Shown here one piece after another: positions 1 through 13,502 of a stretch of DNA of 64,000 nucleotides (its first letter is position 1; each line of letters opens with the position of its first letter). The stretch covers positions 1-64,000 of the forward strand of contig JAGTJL010000045.1 of NCBI GenBank assembly GCA_020746875.1. Reading direction: 5' to 3'. The notes beneath the pieces were generated by a model. The model was given only the letters and a program-made list of their open reading frames with translations. It was not told where the DNA came from and did no database searches. This stretch comes from Rhexocercosporidium sp. MPI-PUGE-AT-0058. Lineage: Eukaryota > Ascomycota > Leotiomycetes > Helotiales. The translations under genes and the position numbers were made by a program.

Positions 1-1607
1 AGTCGTTAATAATGTGATTTCGGCTTTAAAATTTTTGAATTTATTATTATTTAACTTTTTATTTAAGTCTTTAAAATTAATTTAAGGGTCTAAATCTAAT
101 AGAAATAAGGTTTAGTCTCGTTAATAAAATTGTTTTAATCGATTTACTAAAAAAGTGCCTCGTAAAGGAATTCTATTGAGTTCACAAAAAGAGTAATAAC
201 CTTTTTTATTATTTACTTTCGACACTTAAAACGGTCCTAGCTACCGATAATTAAACTTATTATTTGCCGAGAAATCGATTACACGCTTTATATTATATAT
301 TAAAATTAAATTTCTTTCTTAAATTAGTATGTTTTTATATTTTTCGTTTTATTTTAAAATGCTTTACTTATTTTTTTATATTGTTTTTTTATAAAATAAT
401 TTCTTAAATGTCTTTATTACGTAGTTTTAATATCGGCACTTTATTATTAAGAGATCCCCTTTTATTTTAATTTATTTATAATTAAACATTTTTTAAACCG
501 AGAATTTATTTTTAAAAAGTAATATAAGCTTTTATTTATATAATAAAAAAATGATATTATTCTTATTAATTAATAAATAGACGTCCGTAAAGCGAATAAA
601 ATATACGAGAATTTTTATATTTAATAATAAAAGCCTTTTCTTATTACTTTAAAAAGGCCATTTAAAATATCTCGATGAGCTTTTTTTATTATTCTATTGC
701 CTTTAGAATTATACGCCGAGATTTAAATCCTTTTAATATTATATTTAATTATAAAGGCATAAGTAATTCCTTTATTTTTTAATCTTTTATTAATAATTAA
801 TCTTTTAAATAATTTATGGCAGTAAGTAAAGTCTTTTTAAAGAAACTTTATTATTTTCTTTACCGTAGTTAAGTTTAAGGCTTTTCTTTCGATTTATTTT
901 AATAAATCCTCTTTTATAAAAATAAAGTATTTCTTTTTATTATTTATAGTTAAAACTCGTGCGACAATTAAGCTTACTTTTTTAAACATTTCTATAAGCT
1001 ACGTAAGGTATAAAGGATTTTCTTTTTTCTTTGCCTTTCGTTTTTAATAACTTATGCAGCTTTTGTAAAAGGCCTTATAGTCTTTAAATAAACTTTATTA
1101 AAAAAACACTTAATAAGGCGATAATATATTGTTTTTCTCTCTCGATGTCCGCCTTCTTTATAATACTTAAAGATGACTTAATGTCGTTTGGCCTTATTGT
1201 TTACTATAAGCTTTATTAAGTATATATTATTAGCTCTTTTATATAAATTGCGATTATGAACGAAATATTAAAGAGCTTTGTTTTTAAAGCGTTTGAAATT
1301 ACTTAGTTTAATTATAGTCGAGCGTTTAAGGTTTATTAAGAAGCGGGCGATCTTTTTTAAGTCGTTAGAATAAGTGTTATTAAGAATTCGCTCTTAGGAG
1401 TTATAGTCCGGGCTTATTAATCGCTTTGTTATTGTCTTAAATATTATAATTACTCTTAATTCGGTTGTAATTTATTTATTAATGTCTTGCTCTTATTGTT
1501 TTATAATATTTAAAAAATGTTTTCTTTTTTATTTAAATAATTTATCCGCCGCTGTGTTTTTATCTTTAGAAATGTATTTAATCTTAAAGTTTATTAATTA
1601 TATTTAA
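1..1607 (-). pseudogene. RIP-degraded 3' part of Gypsy-A pol (integrase and C-terminal domain)
   Basis: This is the reverse-strand counterpart of the integrase half of pol in copy A' (about 32135-33724). The stretch 120-300 reads, on the minus strand, like the conserved end of this family's polyprotein: a basic GPF/GPY-like module ending in a Leu-Arg-Gly-Thr-Phe...Asn-Arg-Leu-Lys-Arg-Phe type motif. No long open frame remains because stops and missense changes are dense. It ends at the Copia insertion and continues at 9609. It is inferred to be inactive. Confidence 0.8.
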
Positions 1608-1612
1608 GTAAT

Positions 1613-1796
1613 TATAGTATAGAAGTGGATTAAAGTACTATAAACAGTTGTAATTGAATTAGAGTAATTAATTATTATTCTAAAAGCTTTAAAAATCAGG
1701 AGAAGACAGTTGTTTTCTTGAAGGCGGTCTACAGTAGCAGAACTTAATTATGTCACGTGTAGTACCAAAAGAGCAGCTGCCCGTGCTTATACGACA
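1613..1796 (-). repeat. 3' LTR of the Copia element
   Basis: 184 bp, collinear over its full length with 9420-9603. By eye the differences are nearly all transitions, as expected after RIP. The last 30 bases (ending in the run GTGCTTATACGACA) are the best conserved part. The 5-bp target duplication GTAAT immediately precedes it at 1608-1612. Confidence 0.92.
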
Positions 1797-2796
1797 TACC
1801 CCTTAGGCAATTAATAATAGTAAGCTACTATTATTATAATTAATTATATTAAGCGAGAGCAAATAATAGGAAAGAATTAAGTAAACAAATTCACTTATAT
1901 GCGGTAATCAGGCAAATAACCTGATTATATAAACTAACGATTTTCCTATTAAACTTAAACTTATAAATACTCGATAATATATAAATCGACTGCTATCGAT
2001 CTATTACTTAATTAATCTATTAATTAATTAATTAACTGCTCCTTTCGATATTATAAGTATCTTTAAGCGCTTCGCCAGAATCGTTATAGCAGAACGACGA
2101 TCTGCTCGCCAGAATAAGGTAAGTAGCTCGATTTTCGATTTATTAGTTTCGATTTATTAATCGGAGATCGATTAATTAAAAATTAATTAATTAAAGAATA
2201 ACCGCTGACTTATAATAAATTAAAGCTATTATTAATAATAAGAAGAAAGTCGTCGTTAAGGCACGACTGTCGGCTGCTCCCGTCCCCGCTCCCGCTCTTT
2301 GCCGTACCGCTGCTACTCTTTAAGTTTTAAAGCAGTTAATAAGTGCTCGTATAATAATTTGTCTGAGTTATATTAATAGCGCTTTTTAAATAAAAAATAA
2401 CGGTTAATACTATAATATTATTAAAAAAGATACTTATTGCTTCGCTTACTTATCCGGCTATAAGTGCGTAATTACTCTTGTTATTGCTTAAGCTCCTTTC
2501 CTCGCATATCGTAATACGTTAAAAAATAAAACTAATAAAAAAGTAAATTAATTTAGCTACTCTTTTCTCGCTTTTTAATTTATTACTAATTTTTTTAAGA
2601 ATTAGAATAATTAAGAATCCCGGTCCGTATCGCCCTTAAGGATAATAATATTAATAAAGCTATTACTGCTAGCGCTATTATTGGTTTTGGAGGTAATAAT
2701 AAAGATAACGATAATAAAAAGAATAATAAGTTATTTATTTTATTTCTAGAAAATTGAATTAATTTAGTTAATCTTTTAAAAGAAAAAGAAAAGTTT

Positions 2797-3045
2797 TTAA
2801 CTGCTTTTATAATTTATACTCGTATTATTAAAGAGAAGATTATTATCGTTATAAGTGCTCTTTTCGTTGAGAAGAGTAGTGAAGAAGTAGCTAATTATTT
2901 TATTACTGTTATTATTATTAAAGCTACTCGCGCTACTACCGCTGTTAAAGCTGTTACCGGAGTTATTCGCGCTTATAATCCGGGCTTTAATATTCTGGCC
3001 TTTTAAGTTATATTTGCTCGTAGAATTATTCTTATTCTTAAGCAA
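2797..3045 (-). pseudogene. Low-complexity Asn/Ser-rich reading frame in the 3' region of the Copia element
   Basis: An 82-codon open stretch on the minus strand between the RNase H relic and the 3' LTR. It is rich in Asn, Ser and Lys with no recognisable domain. Its composition follows the A+T bias, so it may be an open stretch by chance or the remains of the polyprotein tail. The roughly 1.7 kb between RNase H and the LTR is more than a standard Copia element needs. I assign no function. Confidence 0.25.
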
Positions 3046-3499
3046 GAAGCTTAAGCTACTCGCGTTAAAGAGTTAATTAATATAATAATTAATATTTTAA
3101 GCGAGTTAATTCAGGAAGTTTTAAGCCTTTTACTTTTTAATAAATAAGCTATTTTTTTATTTTTTAAAGCTTGAAAACTTCTTATTTTTTAAATATTCTT
3201 TTATATTTTAAAAACTAAAGCTTACGTTTGCTTTTAAATTAAAGAATCGTTAAGAGTAATTAACTCTTAAAAATGTAGTAATTTATACTCCCGAGCTTAG
3301 TTAATTTTTAATAAAATAAAATTATAAATGAAAATTTATAAAAGAGAATTTTATAAAAAAATATATAATAATATAAATAAAGCTCTTTAATTAAAAGGTA
3401 AGCTTATTATATAATTATTTTAAGAATAAATAAAAAATAAAAAATATATATAAAAAACTGCTTTAAAATAAGTCTCTTAAAGGAATTGCTTTAATTAAG

Positions 3500-6400
3500 C
3501 ACGAATATCTATTAAGTTAATAAGAGTAATAAATGCTTTAAATTTCTGCCGAGAAAAGTTTTTAATAAGTCCGTTAATTAATATATAACTTATAAGAAGA
3601 TATTCTATTATAAAAATACTTTTCTAAAACTCTTAGCGTAATTATATATTTTGAATATTAACGTAGCGCAATTTAATAAAAATACGCTGATTTTTCCTAA
3701 CGATTAACTAAATCGTTTATTAATTATTATAAAAAATTATTTAAACTATTTTTATATTAAAGCGTAATTCTTAAAAAAATCGCTGAAATACTATAAGTTC
3801 CTTACCGATACGCTTAATTTTAAGAAGCTTTACTTATATTATAAACGTAATAATTATATTTTATAAAGCTACTTTTTAAAAGATTAAACTTTTAAAAAGT
3901 ATAAAGATATATTTATTAGAAAATCGCTTTATCTCGATATCGTTTATAAAAGAAGCATTTAATACTATTATAAAGTAAGAGTCGCGTAGCTTATAATTAT
4001 AAATGATCGCTAAGAAATAAGTACCGAAAAAATAACGAATTATCTAGTTAATTACAGTTAAATGCTTTTAAAAAGGATTAATCAAAAAATAAAAAAGCTT
4101 TAAAGCAGTAAAAGCAACGTCTGCGCGTAATATAATTATAATATAAAGTACTAATTCAACTTTCTCTTAAAACTCCTTAATTTAAGCTAAAGTAGCCTGT
4201 TCTTAATTCTTTAGTAGCTCGACTTAAGATAATAATATACTTAAGCAATTTTTATCCATTAACTCAAATCGAAGAGCAATCTTTTGAATATAAGTGTCGT
4301 ATATTAAAAAGATAGTTTTCGCTAATTAATCTTTAATAATACGAACGCCTAAGAATTACTTTATTTACTCTCCTCCGGTAAGCTTATATATTATATTTAA
4401 GCCGTCGATAATTAGTTTGACGTCTTTAAAAGCCGAATTATAATAAAGCACTTAAATATTATCGATATAAAATATTATAAATACCGTACGTTATTCGTTC
4501 ATAAATATATAAGGCTCTTCTTTATAAGCGATTAACCTTAAAGTTATTAAAGTATAAGTAAAATCACTGTATTATAACGCCGGTAAGTCCCTAAGTCCGT
4601 AAAATACGCGATTAACTTCTACTATTATTCCGTCTTATTTAAAACCGTCTAATAAATAATAACGTACGCGAGCATTTATCTCACTTTATTTAGCGTTAAT
4701 AAAAGCATTTATTATATTAAATTAAATCATTTTTAAATTAAATTAAACTACAATAGCCATAGCAGTTCTGAAGAAGCGAGTAATTAAAGTAATTACATAA
4801 GTTAACAAAATTAACGTTTTAAGCTATAAGTCTTTTCTTATAACGACTCGGGAGCGACAGTAGATTAAATACCTTAACGAATCGACTTTAGCGTGAAATA
4901 CTTATTTTAAAGGAATTAATTACTTAATAATAAAAGTATATTTAACGATTTTCTAATAATTGCGCGATTTAAGGTTAATAATCTCCTTAATAACGTCGGC
5001 TCGGAAGTGCTCTTTTAACGAATAGTCCTTAAAGTCTTTTTAATTTAATAAGTCTTTAAGTATTTATAATTAATAAATCCGTAAAAGCTTAATTAATTGT
5101 CGAATTTCGATATTTTTAAATATAAACGTTAATATAATAGCGTAAACTACGCTCAGGTCTTTTCTGTCTTTTCGTACTAATTTTTAATTAAGTTAAAAAG
5201 TCTTTAAAAAATCCTTTAAATATTCGTAGTTATTTAATAATTATAATAATTCCGTAATTAGCTTTTTAATAATTACTATATAAACGCTTAGATTCGGTTT
5301 CGTTACTTTATTATTAATTTGAGTCTTTCGACTTTTATTAATTACTTAGTCTTTTACTCTTTTCTTCTTAAAAGGTTTAAGTAAGCCGGAATTTAATTTA
5401 ATTAAAGCCGGGAGTAATAAGCGTAAATTTAACTTTTCGTTTTCTTTTAATTCTGATGATTACGAATGCTCCTCGTACTTAATTACTTAAAGTAAAGCTT
5501 TTAATTACTTAAGGCCGATATTTTCTTTAAGTGCTCCCCGACGCTTAAGACCGCGCTTTCGGTCGTATAATTCTTTAAAGTAAATTATAACTTATAATAT
5601 CGACTTCTGCTTAAAGCTTATATTATTCTAAAAGTTTAATATATTACGTAAAATACTTCTTTTAATTACGTTCTTAGACGTTAATTATCTTAAAATATCG
5701 GCTTGTTTTAAGACTTAATTAAGGTGCTCGTAAGTAAGAAGTCTAGTATTCTTTCTTAATTAAATCACTCCTGAGTTCTTATTAATAAGCAATTAAATAA
5801 AATCAAAAGCTATTGAATTAACTAAAAGTAGCATATTTACTTTTATTAATTTAATTAAAAAGAGAGCAGATAACTCTATCTCCGAGTTTAAAAGCTTAAT
5901 TAAAGGTTTTAATACCTCCGAGCTCATAAGCTCGTCGACTTCTATAGCGCTTATTACTTCGCTTAATTATTCTCCGTTCGAAGTAATAAACGGTATTTTT
6001 AATTCTAATATATTAAGTGCGCTCAGTCGGTTGATTATAATAAAATTAACGTCTTAATCTCTCTCTTTTTCTTTTAATATTTTTATAAAATCTTTTAATA
6101 TTAAGCGCGGCTAGCCGATCGCTTTTTTTATATTCAAAGAGTCTAAATAAAAAAAAGTTTCGTTAAAAGTAATATTCTAAGTTATTATTATATATTATAA
6201 TTAAAGCACTCAGATCTTATAAATATTAAATAAAACGTATTTAACTAAGTAATTAAAATATACTCATAAGTTAACTTTAAAAGCTCTCTTTTAGCAGAGA
6301 GCTTCTCGGTTTTTAATTATAAGATAAGCTTTATAATCGTACGTATATAAGTTACTTTAGTTAGGCCGTAAATCGATTATCAGTTTTAGCGTAAGCTTAA

Positions 6401-8050
6401 AGTTATAATACCGAAAATATTACTTAAATTAAGCTTAAAATACTTCGTTAAGATTCTTGAAGCTTTTACGAGTAAATAAACTTATATTATAAAGAATAAT
6501 TACCGCTATTATTGATTCTTGAAGCTTTTACGAGTAAATAAACTTATATTATAAAGAATAATTACCGCTATTATTAATTCCGTCTAAAGCGCCTAAGGTA
6601 AATTAGCAGAAAAGCGCATTTTGATCGATTTATTGATTATTTCTTTGCTTACGCGCTTAATTCTTTTATTAAGTTAATATATATATAAGGAAATAGATTT
6701 AATATTAATATTATTTTTCTTATACTACTTTTCATACTTAATTAATTTATTAATCCTTATAATTAAAGTATTATTATCTTAACGTATTTTGCAGACCGAA
6801 AGCCCGAATTAACGTCTTATTTACGCTTTAAACGGTTTAAGAGTATTTAAGATAATAATTAACTTTTTAGTTTTTAAAAGCCGCTTATAAAATTTCTTAT
6901 TATATTCGTCCTTAATTAATAAAAGCCAGCTATTCTCGTTAAAACTTATTAAAAAGTCGAATAAATCTTAAAAAATATAGTAAAAAAAACGAGTAATTGC
7001 TTTTTTTAATTAACGACGACTTATCATTTGTTATATAATAATTATCGTATAATACTCGTATTTTAACCGAGTTAAACCTTAAATCTCGACGTTGCGCGCA
7101 TTTTTCATTAGGTTTTCTAAAGCTTTCTTTTTAAAGTAACTTACGCGCAAATATTATACGTGAGCTTCGTCGACTCGTAGCTTTAAATATCGTCTGCTCG
7201 ACTGAAAGTTTTAATAAATACTTCTTTTTAATATTAGAAATATTAAAAAGCTATGATTTAAGCGAGTTAAAATGCGGCGAGTAATTAAAGAAACCGAAGA
7301 ATAATTGAAAGACTTATATTTAAAGAAAATTAAGTTAAACTATCGTTATAATTGCTTTAAAATTAGATTATTTTTAGCTGTTCTTATGCGTAAAGTATAA
7401 TTTAAATTATTATATTAAACTCTTACTTATAAAAGGCGAGCTTTTGAAATAATATTAATATTAAAGCTTTTAATAATAATAACGTTCGAGAGGGTTAAAT
7501 CGCTTGTATTCAGTCCGTTAAGGCTATAAAAAGCACTTTTAAAGACTCGAGTACCGCGGCTTTTAATTATTAAGCTTAACGTTCCGGCTTTAACGTTATT
7601 ATCCGTAATAGATTTGATAAAGCTTCTTAAGATAAGGAAAGTTTCTGAATTTATTAAGTAAATAATAACTCCGTTATTAAGTAAGGTGCTTTCTATAAGC
7701 GGATAGTAATTTATATTTATAATAGCGTATATCCTCGCAGTAGCGAGAGCTTCGTCGAGAAATTCAGAGCTTATAAAGTAAGCCTGAACGTTTTTAAAGT
7801 ATTTTGCTTTTATTAAAGTAATTAGCTTTAAAGCCATAAGAGCTATTAATAACTAAATAAAAAAGGAATTACCGGAAGGCGGTCCGGAAGCTAGTTGCGC
7901 TATTAATAATATATTCTTATTGAGTTTAGCGATTTCTCGGCGGAGGTTAGGGAAGTCGTTTTTTAATCGGAGTCGAGTCTTCTTAATTTCTTTTATTAAT
8001 AATAAGTTCTTAAGGTTACTCGCCGTCGAGCCGTTATAATAATACCGCAA
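3500..8050 (-). pseudogene. Copia gag-pol polyprotein, inactivated
   Basis: Several polyprotein landmarks survive in the right order on the minus strand. At 7853-8050 a frame begins with a Tyr-Tyr-Asn-Gly..Asn-Leu-Lys-Asn pattern that looks like a CCHC zinc knuckle with its cysteines mutated. At 7427-7837 a 136-aa open frame aligns from memory with the Copia protease (core 'SRGTRVFKSAFYSLNGLNT', then a Thr-Leu-Ser-Asn-Val..Asn-Ile..Ser-Lys-Ala-Arg-Leu end). Near 4455-4480 the frame reads F-Y-I-D-N-I, a RIP form of the YVDD reverse transcriptase box. Near 3670-3720 an N-D-L-V-N-R..E-K-S-A-Y motif matches the Copia RNase H 'DADWAGD..RKSTSGY' region. Stops are frequent and no frame spans a full domain besides protease. 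Confidence 0.82.
6452..6575. repeat. Perfect 62-bp tandem duplication inside the Copia pol
   Basis: Positions 6452-6513 and 6514-6575 are identical 62-mers, each starting GATTCTTGAAGC and ending CCGCTATTATT, head to tail, inside the integrase-proximal part of the Copia element. The surrounding DNA is heavily RIP-mutated, yet the two units show no difference by eye. The duplication therefore probably post-dates RIP. Confidence 0.95.
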
Positions 8051-9419
8051 TTTATGATAATTAATAGCCTTATAGCAGTAAAAGCAGTGCTTATATAAGC
8101 AAGTATTTACTCGCGTGTTTGGCGATTAGTTTCGTTAAGCCGACGGGGTTGCGGGAGTATTTAATCTTCTTTTAAGAGTAATATATAAGCTTATTATCTT
8201 TTATTATTTAGAAGCTATAAGTAATTCCTTATTAAGAATAGATAATTAATTAACGTAATTAAATAAAAAGTACTAGTTTATTACCTCGAGAGCATTATCT
8301 CTTAATAATTCAGAATGCCGTTCGCGCGCTTATTCCGGTGCGAGCTTCTCTTATACCGCCTTAATAAAGTCAAGTATTATTAGCAGTCTTTTAACGTCCG
8401 GTAAGTCGTATAAAAGAATATCTTAATAAGTCGCTTTTTATTCTTAAAGCTATTTCTTAAGATTAATTCGCTTTATTTTAATAATAGCGAGCTTCTTCTT
8501 ATAAGTAGATTATATTAGCGTGCGAGCACTTGTTTCCGAAAGGGCGTAATTTCTCTTAAGGATCCGGAGAAGCAATTAAAGAGTTTATAACTTTAATTAA
8601 AAGTTTTTATTTATTATCTCGATTAACTGCTTTTTTTCTATACGAGCTTATTTGTTCTCGTATTCTTTAATTGCTTTTTAATAAATAAAAAAATCAATTA
8701 TCTCTTGAATTTACTTATAAGCTGCCTTATAAGCTCGAGCTTTTTCCGTTTATTATATAAGCTTTCTTACGTATTCTCTTATAAGAGTAATATATATTAA
8801 AGTCATATTCTTAATTATAGCTTTTATTAATAATAATACGCTCGGCTTAAGGCTTTTTTTTATAAGGTCGTGAGTATCTTCGTCTTACTTCGCTTAAGTC
8901 TGGAAGTTATGCTTAATAGCTTTTTTATTTTATTATACTTTTAAATCGTTTAATAATAAGAGTTTCAGTTCGGCGTCGAGAAGGTTAAAAGTAATTAATA
9001 ACGTAAGGCTTATTGAATTCTATATTTTATAAAAGATATAAAAGGATTTAAACGCTTAATATTAAGAAGTCTAAATGCGCTTATTATAATTAAGAGGAGT
9101 TCGATTATTTAAAGAAGAAACTAAAGTTAAGTTTATTATAATAAAAGAGTTGCTCTCGTAAGCTTTAAGTATTCGATAAAGGAGAAAAGATTAAAAAAGT
9201 ATCGAGTTCAATTACTTGGCTTTTATACTCGTCCAGAGTAGAATCGAAGAGTTAATAGAAAAATAGCAGTATGAATTATATTTTATAATAAGGTAAAAAA
9301 CTCTATAACGTACAGTAAATGCTCTCCCCTTATAAACTTACTTTATAAGCTTTATCTAAATCAATAGCGCATAAAAGGAAGAATATTAATTTAATAGCTT
9401 CGTTAACAGGGCTTATAAC

Positions 9420-9603
9420 TATAATATAGAAGTAAATCAAAGTATTATAAGCAATTATAATTGAATTAAAGTGATTAATTATTATTCTAAAAGCTCTAAA
9501 AATCAGAAGAAGATAATTATTCTTCTGAAAGCAGTTTACAATAGCAGAACCTAATTAAGTCACGTATAGTACTAAGAGAGCAGCTGCCCGTGCTTATACG
9601 ACA
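9420..9603 (-). repeat. 5' LTR of the Copia element
   Basis: 184-bp partner of 1613-1796. The 3' flank carries the second GTAAT (9604-9608). Just inside it, on the minus strand, is AGTTATAAGCCCTG, at the place where a tRNA primer-binding site belongs; I did not identify which tRNA it would pair with. Confidence 0.92.
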
Positions 9604-9608
9604 GTAAT

Positions 9609-12600
9609 TTAATTTATTAATAGCGCCTTAAGTAAATCGCTTATTATATTATTAAGTTATTTTATGAGAACTTTAATGTCGGTTTTAAAAATGAAATATA
9701 TTTTATAAAGCTTACTTTGCATTTTCTTTATTACTTTAAGAGCCTCTCGATATTCCTTTTTTATAATATTATATTTACTCTTGGCTTTTGTTTATAGTTT
9801 ACTCTCGAATCGCGTAAGGTGTTTCTTTTTGTCTTTATTTAATTATTAAAGGACTATTCTTTAGTTTATTTTATTAACATTTATTATTAAGATAATTTTG
9901 CCTTTTTTAGGCCTATAATTAATCTTAACTAAAGCGGGTGTATTAAGAAGCGCATTTTTTAAGAGTTATATTGCTTTTTTTTTAAGGTTTTAATTAAGTA
10001 AATTTAACTTTCTTTTTTATTATAGCGTAAATCGGTGCCGCAATAATAAAGAAGTTTTTAATTTAAAGGCGGTAATATATTATAACTTTAATAAACGCCT
10101 TTACTTTAGTTACGTGTTTATATTATTTTTATTTATAAATTTTTAAAATTTTTAATGTCTTTAAGTGCCGCTTTTTATTATTTATAACGTATTTTATAAT
10201 TTTTAACTTAAGTAAGTAATATTAGGACTTTAGTCCGACAGTCGCCCTTACTCTCTCGAAGCGTATTAATATTTTATTTAAGTTTTAAATGTATTTTATA
10301 ATAAATCTTTAGATTTTTAATAATACTTTTTTATTATTATAAAACGACGTAGAACTTTTAATTTTTATATTATTTATATAAAGTAGAGTTATATAAAGAA
10401 TGTAATTTAAAAGAATTTTATAAATTACCCGTATAAATTAAGCGATTGAGTTAATTGCTTTTTAAGGAAGTCTTATCATCCGGAGTAAGTTAATTAAGGT
10501 ATGAATTATTATTATGTCTCTTAATCGAGCGTATAATAAGAACTAGTCATATTCTGAGAAGAGGTTTATTAATAATGCTATAATTAATTTAATAAATTCG
10601 GTTAAGAATTAATTAACATTTAATAAAATATTTATATTTTATACCGTAATTTTATTTATTTTTATTACGGCCGTAATAAGTCGATATAATTCTTTTTCTT
10701 TTTTAATTATAAGAAACCATTTATTTTTATATAATTTATAATATTATTTTAGGATTTCTTACTTTAGCTTTTCCTTTAATATCGAAATAACTTTATTTTA
10801 TAAAGCTTTTAATATAAGAAAAGATTTTTTTTATTACGTTTTATACGGTATTATTTTAATTTTTAAAGGTAATAAAACTTCTTCTTTAATTTTTCTTAAG
10901 TAAATCTAGTCGAAAGTCAGTGCCGCTTTCCGATTTAAAAGCGTTTTATAAAAGAGTTTTTGTTTTTATTTTAAGATTTGTTTTTTAATAATTAATTATT
11001 TAAATTGTTTTTTTATTAATTTGTTTTTTATTACCAACTCGGAGAACCTTTTAATAATAAAGTTATTAAATTTGCCTCTCGAGCGGGGTAGCTTTGCTTT
11101 TTTGTCTTCCTTAAACTAATTATTAATTCCTTTAAATATATATATATTTTTTTTTTAAAAAATTAATTAGCTTTACTTTATCGGCTTTCCTTTTATATAA
11201 TATATTAATTTCCATCGACTTTAATAGTAGGACTTTAAGTAAGTAATTATTAAATATAAAAAAGAAGTCTTTTTTATTTTTATTTAATTAAAATGCGAAA
11301 ATCTCTAATTTTAATAAGTATTTAACTTTTAATTTAAGATTAAAAGTCTTATATTCTTTTCCTTTTATTTTTATTTCCTTTAATAATAACCGAAGATTTA
11401 AAACGCCTATAAAATCTTTAAAAATCTTACCTTTAATTAATAATCCCGGATTATTAATAAAATCCTTTAAATTTAAACTATTTAAGCTTTCTTAAAAACT
11501 AGTATTTTTCTTAATATATATATTAATTAGACGTTTTTTGTTTTATCTTTATACTCCGCTTTATTTTTAGTAATTATAATTCTTTTAGTTATTATTCTTT
11601 TTATATTTAAAAAGGTTATTTATATAATTCTATTCTTAAGGTAATCGAAACTCATACGACTTTTTAAAATAAATAATATATTTAATAAGATGTCGTAGCT
11701 TACGTTATTAATAATTATGAAATCGGTGTAGTTTTTAATTCCTTTAATATTTAATATTATATTTTAAATATAACTTATAAATGTGAATTTGTCTTCGGTA
11801 ATAATAATAAACGTTAAAGCTTTGTGATTTAAAATTAAGAGTCTTACTTCTTTTATTATAGCTCGATTTATTATATTAACCTTTACTTCGCAGTCGATCG
11901 TAGCCTTACTTTTAATTTATTTTATTATTATGACTTATAATTTCGGTGTTTATATGGCCATTTTTAGGCAATTGTGAATAATTTTAGTTTATTTAGCGAT
12001 TATATTAATTAAAACTTCTTTTTCTTTAAGGGACTTTTTAAATAATTCCGTAAAATTAATTATTTTAATAAAAAGTTTATTTAATTCTGAGTTCGATTAA
12101 GACGTCTTTTTGCTATTTATAAGTATAATTTCGACCTTATATTCTCCTTCGGTAAGGACGATTAAGATTTGGCGGTTTATTATTTAATTTTAGCGCGACT
12201 ATAGTCTGTATAAGTCTTTTAATTTAAGGTTTAAGTTTTAGTTTATAATATTCTTTATTATTTACTTTTAGGCTGTGACTGAAATATATTAATTTACTTA
12301 TTTTTTTCTTTTTAAAATTCTAGCTAACTTTTTTCTTTTAATTAAGCGTTTAACTATGATTTTAACTTTAAAATTAATAAAATTGTCTTTTATTTTATTA
12401 TTTTTATTAATTTCGTTAATTCTTTTTAATTCCTTATTCGCTTTATTTAAAAGTATTTTATAATCTTATTCTTTTGCCGAAGGTATAAAGCGTAATTTCC
12501 TTATACTTATTAATTTCTTTTTAATTCCGGCCGTATTAATTAATATTAAAAGGCCTTTGAAATTAATTCACTTTCCCTTTTATATAATATTTACGTTAAG

Positions 12601-13247
12601 AGGATTACTTAACCGATTCTTTGTGGCCGAATCTACTCCTTTCGGTCGTTTTTTAATAATATAAACTAAGCGGTTAGATTTACGTGCTTTTAAGTTCTTA
12701 TTATATTCTGTGTTATTAGTTTTTTATTAAATTACTACGACTTAAGATTATCCCGACTTTTTCTAAGTTAATTAAGTATTTTTTCGGTGCGGTCTGATAT
12801 AAATTTTCTTATATTTATTAATATAATAAACGTTATTATCGATAAAGTAATAAAAAAAAGAATATTAATCTTTAAACTTATATAATAAGCTTTTAAACTA
12901 GTTATTATAAAAGTTATATATTTTATTCTCGTACTTTATTATATTAATATTAACGCTTTCGCTTAAATCTATTATTTTACTTTTACTATCTTATTAAGAG
13001 TACCCGGGACTAGTGAACTTATATTAAGTATATTAAGGTAAGATTCGACTTTTAAAATTAAACTCTAAAACGTAAGGCTTTATATTTAAAAGTTAATTTA
13101 ATTTAAAATAAATAAGGTTTATTTTTAAATTAATTATTTTTATTATTAAGGCTTTTATTTTATCGGTATTTACTTTAGCTTTTTCCGAGAAAGGCAGCGT
13201 AACGGGTGCCTTTTTTATTACTTTAGTAACTATTAAAGGTTAAGTAT
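9609..13247 (-). pseudogene. RIP-degraded middle part of Gypsy-A (protease, reverse transcriptase, RNase H)
   Basis: This segment is the reverse-strand match to A' from about 28490 to 32135. Clear anchors are the Gly-Pro-Lys-Ser coding stretch near 10225 (A' 31500), the palindromic AATCCCGGATT region near 11450 (A' 30290) and the CCCGGGACT stretch near 13000 (A' 28740). Reverse transcriptase therefore lies at roughly 10.2-11 kb and protease at roughly 11.5-12 kb. No frame is open over a domain. Its left end is the Copia target, its right end the element B target. Confidence 0.82.
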
Positions 13248-13502
13248 TGTTACGATTCTTGGCGCCTTGTATTCTAACCGAATGAGCTCGGCATCGCTCG
13301 TAGCATCGCCTTGGCATAGCAACCATGGCGCTAGGCCTAATCGGGAAAGGCTAGGAAGACCCTTTATGTATTTATATTAGAGCTCCCTTTTATAAAGAGC
13401 TCTCCTTTTTTCTTTATCTTTTCTTTTTAATTTTAAACGTAATTTTAAATCTAAATATAAAGTTATTTTTTATATTATATTAACTTTTAATTAGCCATAA
13501 TA
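13248..13502 (+). repeat. 5' LTR of Gypsy-B
   Basis: 255 bp, starting TGTTACGATTCTTGGCGCC and ending in a mutated CA (TA). It contains a conserved GGCGCTAGGCCTAATCGGGA core and a pyrimidine-rich segment after it. It is collinear with 19460-19714, with mainly transition differences. Confidence 0.93.

Larger units (their letters stand above)
1613..9603 (-). mobile_element. Ty1/Copia LTR retrotransposon, RIP-degraded, nested in Gypsy-A
   Basis: The element is 7,991 bp, bounded by two 184-bp LTRs (1613-1796 and 9420-9603) and flanked by the direct repeat GTAAT (1608-1612 and 9604-9608). Read on the minus strand it starts TGTCG and ends TATA (TG..CA with the last CA mutated). A purine run (AAGGGG) abuts the left LTR at 1797-1805, as a polypurine tract should. 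Copia order is visible on the minus strand: zinc-knuckle relic near 8.0 kb, protease 7427-7837, reverse transcriptase YVDD relic near 4460, RNase H relic near 3690. The element is longer than the usual 5 kb, with about 1.7 kb between RNase H and the 3' LTR. Copy A' carries the uninterrupted target at 32131-32135. Confidence 0.92.
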
